NCBI GenBank assembly: GCA_017508195.1
Contig: JAFVZL010000006.1
Coordinates: forward strand, 1-64,000
Origin: Clostridia bacterium
GTDB taxonomy: Bacteria > Bacillota > Clostridia > Oscillospirales > CAG-272
Reading direction: 5' to 3'
Length of the DNA stretch: 64,000 nt
The notes under the pieces are model-generated. The model was not told the DNA's origin. It did not search any database and saw nothing but the letters and a program-made list of their open reading frames with translations. Shown piece by piece: positions 62,020 through 64,000 of the stretch; the first letter of the stretch is position 1; each line of letters opens with the position of its first letter. The position numbers were made by a program, and so were the translations under genes.

Positions 62020-62284
62020 ATCCAAGCTCCACTCCCACTATCTTCCCTGATATCTCGACCGTCCTGCCCGAAAAGACGGTGAGCCTCAGCTCTGAGCCGC
62101 GAACTCCTACTCTGCCCGAGTGCGACAGAACCGTAACGCTTTCGGGTGAGAGCTCGGTTATATTGATAACTCCCGATATGGCACACGCCGCCCCTCTGTT
62201 CCCCTTCCTTATCTCAATCGCAAGCGGTGCGGGCGCAATTTCGCCCGGAGCGCGTGACGAGCTGCTTTTTTTCTCTCTTTGCAT
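62006..62284 (-). CDS. yqfC: Sporulation protein YqfC
   Basis: A 92-residue protein with the YqfC core I-N-I-T-E-L-S-P-E-S-V-T-V-L-S-H-S-G-R-V-G-V-R-G-S-E-L-R-L split across beta strands, and a C-terminal I-S-G-K-I-V-G-V-E-L. It is SigE-dependent in Bacillus, function unknown, and always next to yqfD. GGGAG precedes the ATG. It starts the long minus-strand operon. Confidence 0.9.
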   Translation of the reverse strand: MQREKKSSSSRAPGEIAPAPLAIEIRKGNRGAACAISGVINITELSPESVTVLSHSGRVGVRGSELRLTVFSGRTVEISGKIVGVELGYGRD

Positions 62285-62349
62285 TTTTTCGTTCTCCCTA
62301 ACATAAGGCTTTTATAGATACTAAAGAATATGCCAAAGAGGTGGAGTAA

Positions 62350-63303
62350 ATGACGGGCGAGATAATTAACAAGCATACAGATAAGGGTAAGGCGCTGCGC
62401 GCTGCGGTGTCAGTCGGAATGATCCTTTTGCTTATCGGCGTTGCCTTCTTTCTTTCGGACAGTCTCGGAGATTACGCGAGAGAGGGGATGCGACTGGCGG
62501 TCGAGAGAGTGATACCTACCACTCTGCCCTTCATGATACTTTCGGGTATGGCGGTAAACCTCATTGACATAGACTCACTCCCGATATTAAGCCGAGGCTT
62601 TGAACGGGCATTCGGCATCTCGCGCTCGGCATTCGGCATCTTCCTCATCGGCAACCTTACGGGCTTTCCCATCGGTGCAAAAATGACAGCCGATGCATAC
62701 CGCTCGGGAAGGCTTGATAAGGAAAGCGCAGAGCGCCTTCTCGCATACTCGGATAACCCATCCTTTCCATTCGTCATAGGAGTGGTCGGAGAGTCGCTGC
62801 TAGGTGATATAAGACTAGGCGTGCTCCTTCTCGCCTCGCTCGGTATAAGCACACTCTTATCTGCGCAGTTGTTCCGCGATAAATCGAGGAAAATGTCATA
62901 TAACAGATTTATTACTCGGCAGAAATACAGTTTTGTAGAATCAGTAAAAAGCGCCGCAGCATCAGCATTAACTATGACTGCATTTATTTCGTTCTTTTTC
63001 ACACTGGTCGGAGCGGTGCGCGACGGGATCAAAAATCTCGCTTTTCGCACCCTTCTTATGCTCCCGCTTGAGATAACGGGGGCGTTATCCGAGGTGTGTA
63101 CCGAAAGCACTTTGCCCCTTCCATTACGCGTGGCTCTTGCGGGATTTGCACTCGGATTCGGCGGTATATCGGTGATGCTCCAGGTATCCGCTTTTTCATC
63201 CGAGGCAGAGCTTTCGATGAGAAAATACTTCCTTATAAAAATATGTGAGGGATTGGTCGCAGCAGCGGTAGCAGGAGTGGTGATGCTTGTTATTGAGCTC
63301 TGA
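62350..63303 (+). CDS. ylbJ: Sporulation integral membrane protein YlbJ
   Basis: A 317-residue polytopic protein of the YlbJ family, related to nucleoside-recognition/SpmA-like membrane proteins. About eight membrane segments and the loop G-F-P-I-G-A-K-M-T, then L-A-Y-S-D-N-P-S-F-P-F, are characteristic. Needed for spore cortex formation in Bacillus, made in the mother cell. The ATG follows GTGGAG. It is divergent from yqfC, 65 bp apart, so both may share a SigE control region, though I cannot define its boxes. Confidence 0.93.
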   Translation: MTGEIINKHTDKGKALRAAVSVGMILLLIGVAFFLSDSLGDYAREGMRLAVERVIPTTLPFMILSGMAVNLIDIDSLPILSRGFERAFGISRSAFGIFLIGNLTGFPIGAKMTADAYRSGRLDKESAERLLAYSDNPSFPFVIGVVGESLLGDIRLGVLLLASLGISTLLSAQLFRDKSRKMSYNRFITRQKYSFVESVKSAAASALTMTAFISFFFTLVGAVRDGIKNLAFRTLLMLPLEITGALSEVCTESTLPLPLRVALAGFALGFGGISVMLQVSAFSSEAELSMRKYFLIKICEGLVAAAVAGVVMLVIEL

Positions 63304-63373
63304 TATTCAACTGAGTAAGCTCGTTTTTTTACCGGAGGCGGAGTTATATGCTCCCGCGGTGATAAAATGATAA

Positions 63374-63405
63374 AAGGACGAACACCGCGAGGTGTTCGCC
63401 CTTTT
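63374..63405. terminator. Bidirectional terminator after ylbJ
   Basis: AAAAGGACGAACACC, loop GCGA, GGTGTTCGCCCTTTT (one mismatch), between convergent genes. Confidence 0.85.
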
Positions 63406-63463
63406 ATATAAGATGGTGGATATTTTGCCCCAGACAAAGTCTGAGCGGATCGTCCGTTCAAGC

Positions 63464-63613
63464 TCAGTTAAGAGGCATATCCGTGATCGGAGTATCGAAG
63501 TTTCCCTCAAACTCAGGGGGAGTCGTATCATCGCCACCCTCCTCCTCGGGAGTGCACGAGAAGAGTGCAAACGACATGACAAGTGCGAGAAGTAATGCGA
63601 AAAGCTTTTTCAT
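63464..63613 (-). CDS. Very small lipoprotein
   Basis: A 49-residue peptide: M-K-K-L-F-A-L-L-L-A-L-V-M-S-F-A-L-F-S-C is a full lipoprotein signal with its Cys at residue 20, followed by only ~29 residues, rich in Glu, Asp, Thr and Pro. GGAGAGG lies upstream of the ATG at 63613. After lipidation it would be a short acidic tail on the outer membrane face. It sits 22 bp after pckG on the same strand. It could also be a decayed remnant of a longer lipoprotein gene. Confidence 0.65.
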   Translation of the reverse strand: MKKLFALLLALVMSFALFSCTPEEEGGDDTTPPEFEGNFDTPITDMPLN

Positions 63614-63635
63614 AGCTTTGCCTCTCCTTTGTTTT

Positions 63636-64000
63636 TTACTTGCTGAGTCTAGCCTCAAGTGCAGCAAGCTCATCATAGAGCTCAGCGGGTACGCGATCGC
63701 CTACCTGCTTGTAGAACTCTCTGATAGCCTTGCAATCCTCAAGCCAGAGCTCCTTATCTACGGAAAGAAGATCTCTTACAGTGTCAACGGTGATGTCAAG
63801 ACCCTCGATATCGATGTCCTCAGCATTGGGAACGTAACCGATAGGAGTCTCTACTGCATCAACCTTGCCCTCGCAACGGTTGAGGATCCACATAAGAACT
63901 CTCATGTTGTCACCGAATCCGGGCCAGATGAAGTGACCCTCGTCATCGGTTCTGAACCAGTTAACGTGGAAGATCTTGGGAGCGTTCTTGATAACCTTGC
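63636..64000 (-). CDS. pckG: Phosphoenolpyruvate carboxykinase (GTP), 3' part
   Basis: The frame enters from the right edge, and 120 codons up to the stop are visible. The segment F-H-V-N-W-F-R and then F-I-W-P-G-F-G-D-N-M-R-V-L-M-W-I matches the conserved nucleotide-binding part of GTP-dependent PEP carboxykinase, followed by the usual acidic helical C-terminus. It interconverts oxaloacetate and PEP with GTP/GDP. In fermenting Clostridia it often runs as a carboxylase towards oxaloacetate. The 5' part is outside the window. Confidence 0.95.
   Translation of the reverse strand, partial: KVIKNAPKIFHVNWFRTDDEGHFIWPGFGDNMRVLMWILNRCEGKVDAVETPIGYVPNAEDIDIEGLDITVDTVRDLLSVDKELWLEDCKAIREFYKQVGDRVPAELYDELAALEARLSK

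Overview
The window looks like a chromosomal segment of a spore-forming member of the Bacillota, class Clostridia, probably a gut or rumen fermenter with a roughly balanced base composition. Support comes from the sporulation genes yqfC, yqfD and ylbJ, the ylxM-ffh-rpsP-khpA order, a DUF1292 gene, a TSCPD gene, mutS2, a 6S RNA of Firmicutes shape, strong AGGAGG-type ribosome binding sites, and TTGACA-17-TATAAT promoters. No phage, insertion sequence or CRISPR array was recognised.

Layout. 1-13458 is a carbohydrate region: the end of manA, a two-gene unit (unknown TIM-barrel-like protein A1 plus heparinase II/III-like B1), an esterase, then a minus-strand cluster (alpha/alpha-toroid-like protein, ceramidase-family amidase, GH67-like protein, DUF4838 protein) next to a divergent AraC regulator. 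13611-15162 holds an acyltransferase with a zinc ribbon and a small HTH gene. 15509-23462 is a complete surface-fibre locus: a two-component system with a LytS-like kinase and a SARP-type regulator, a SipW-type signal peptidase, two SipW-dependent secreted proteins and a DUF5305 membrane protein. 23585-30916 is housekeeping: dgt, rpsT, ylxM-ffh, rpsP-khpA, malic enzyme and glpK. 31006-33777 is a large lipoprotein.

33778-35868 is a 2.1-kb repeat-rich non-coding stretch holding tRNA-Gly(CCC) and tRNA-Thr(CGT). It has tandem units carrying decayed pieces of the same tRNAs, a 160-bp direct repeat on both sides of the Gly block, and a run of four mini-hairpins with an identical spacer. 35869-46496 is again housekeeping: rsmA, Ca-type P-ATPase, 6S RNA, DUF1292, hemW-lepA-phosphohexomutase, TSCPD, a degenerate prephenate-dehydratase-like gene and tRNA-Leu(CAA).

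46694-54900 is a rhamnose-linked locus. A second A/B pair (A2, B2) is followed by rhaM on the plus strand and meets rhaB-rhaA-rhaD on the minus strand, with an AraC regulator divergent from rhaB. The A/B pair at 856-3956 is a paralogue of this one. The linkage suggests that A and B release or clip L-rhamnose-containing, uronate-bearing glycans, whose rhamnose is then isomerised, phosphorylated and cleaved. 54966-64000 holds a small HTH gene, the operon yqfC-yqfD-phoH-ybeY-era-recO-mutS2 with stop/start overlaps, ylbJ on the other strand, a tiny lipoprotein and the 3' end of GTP-type PEP carboxykinase.

The most notable items are the SipW fibre locus with an 11-bp-spaced direct repeat in front of it, the duplicated A/B unit of unknown chemistry, and the tRNA-derived repeat block. 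Starts were moved from the longest open frame to the ribosome-binding-site-supported codon for many genes. The clearest case is the DUF5305 gene, which uses GTG at 19470.
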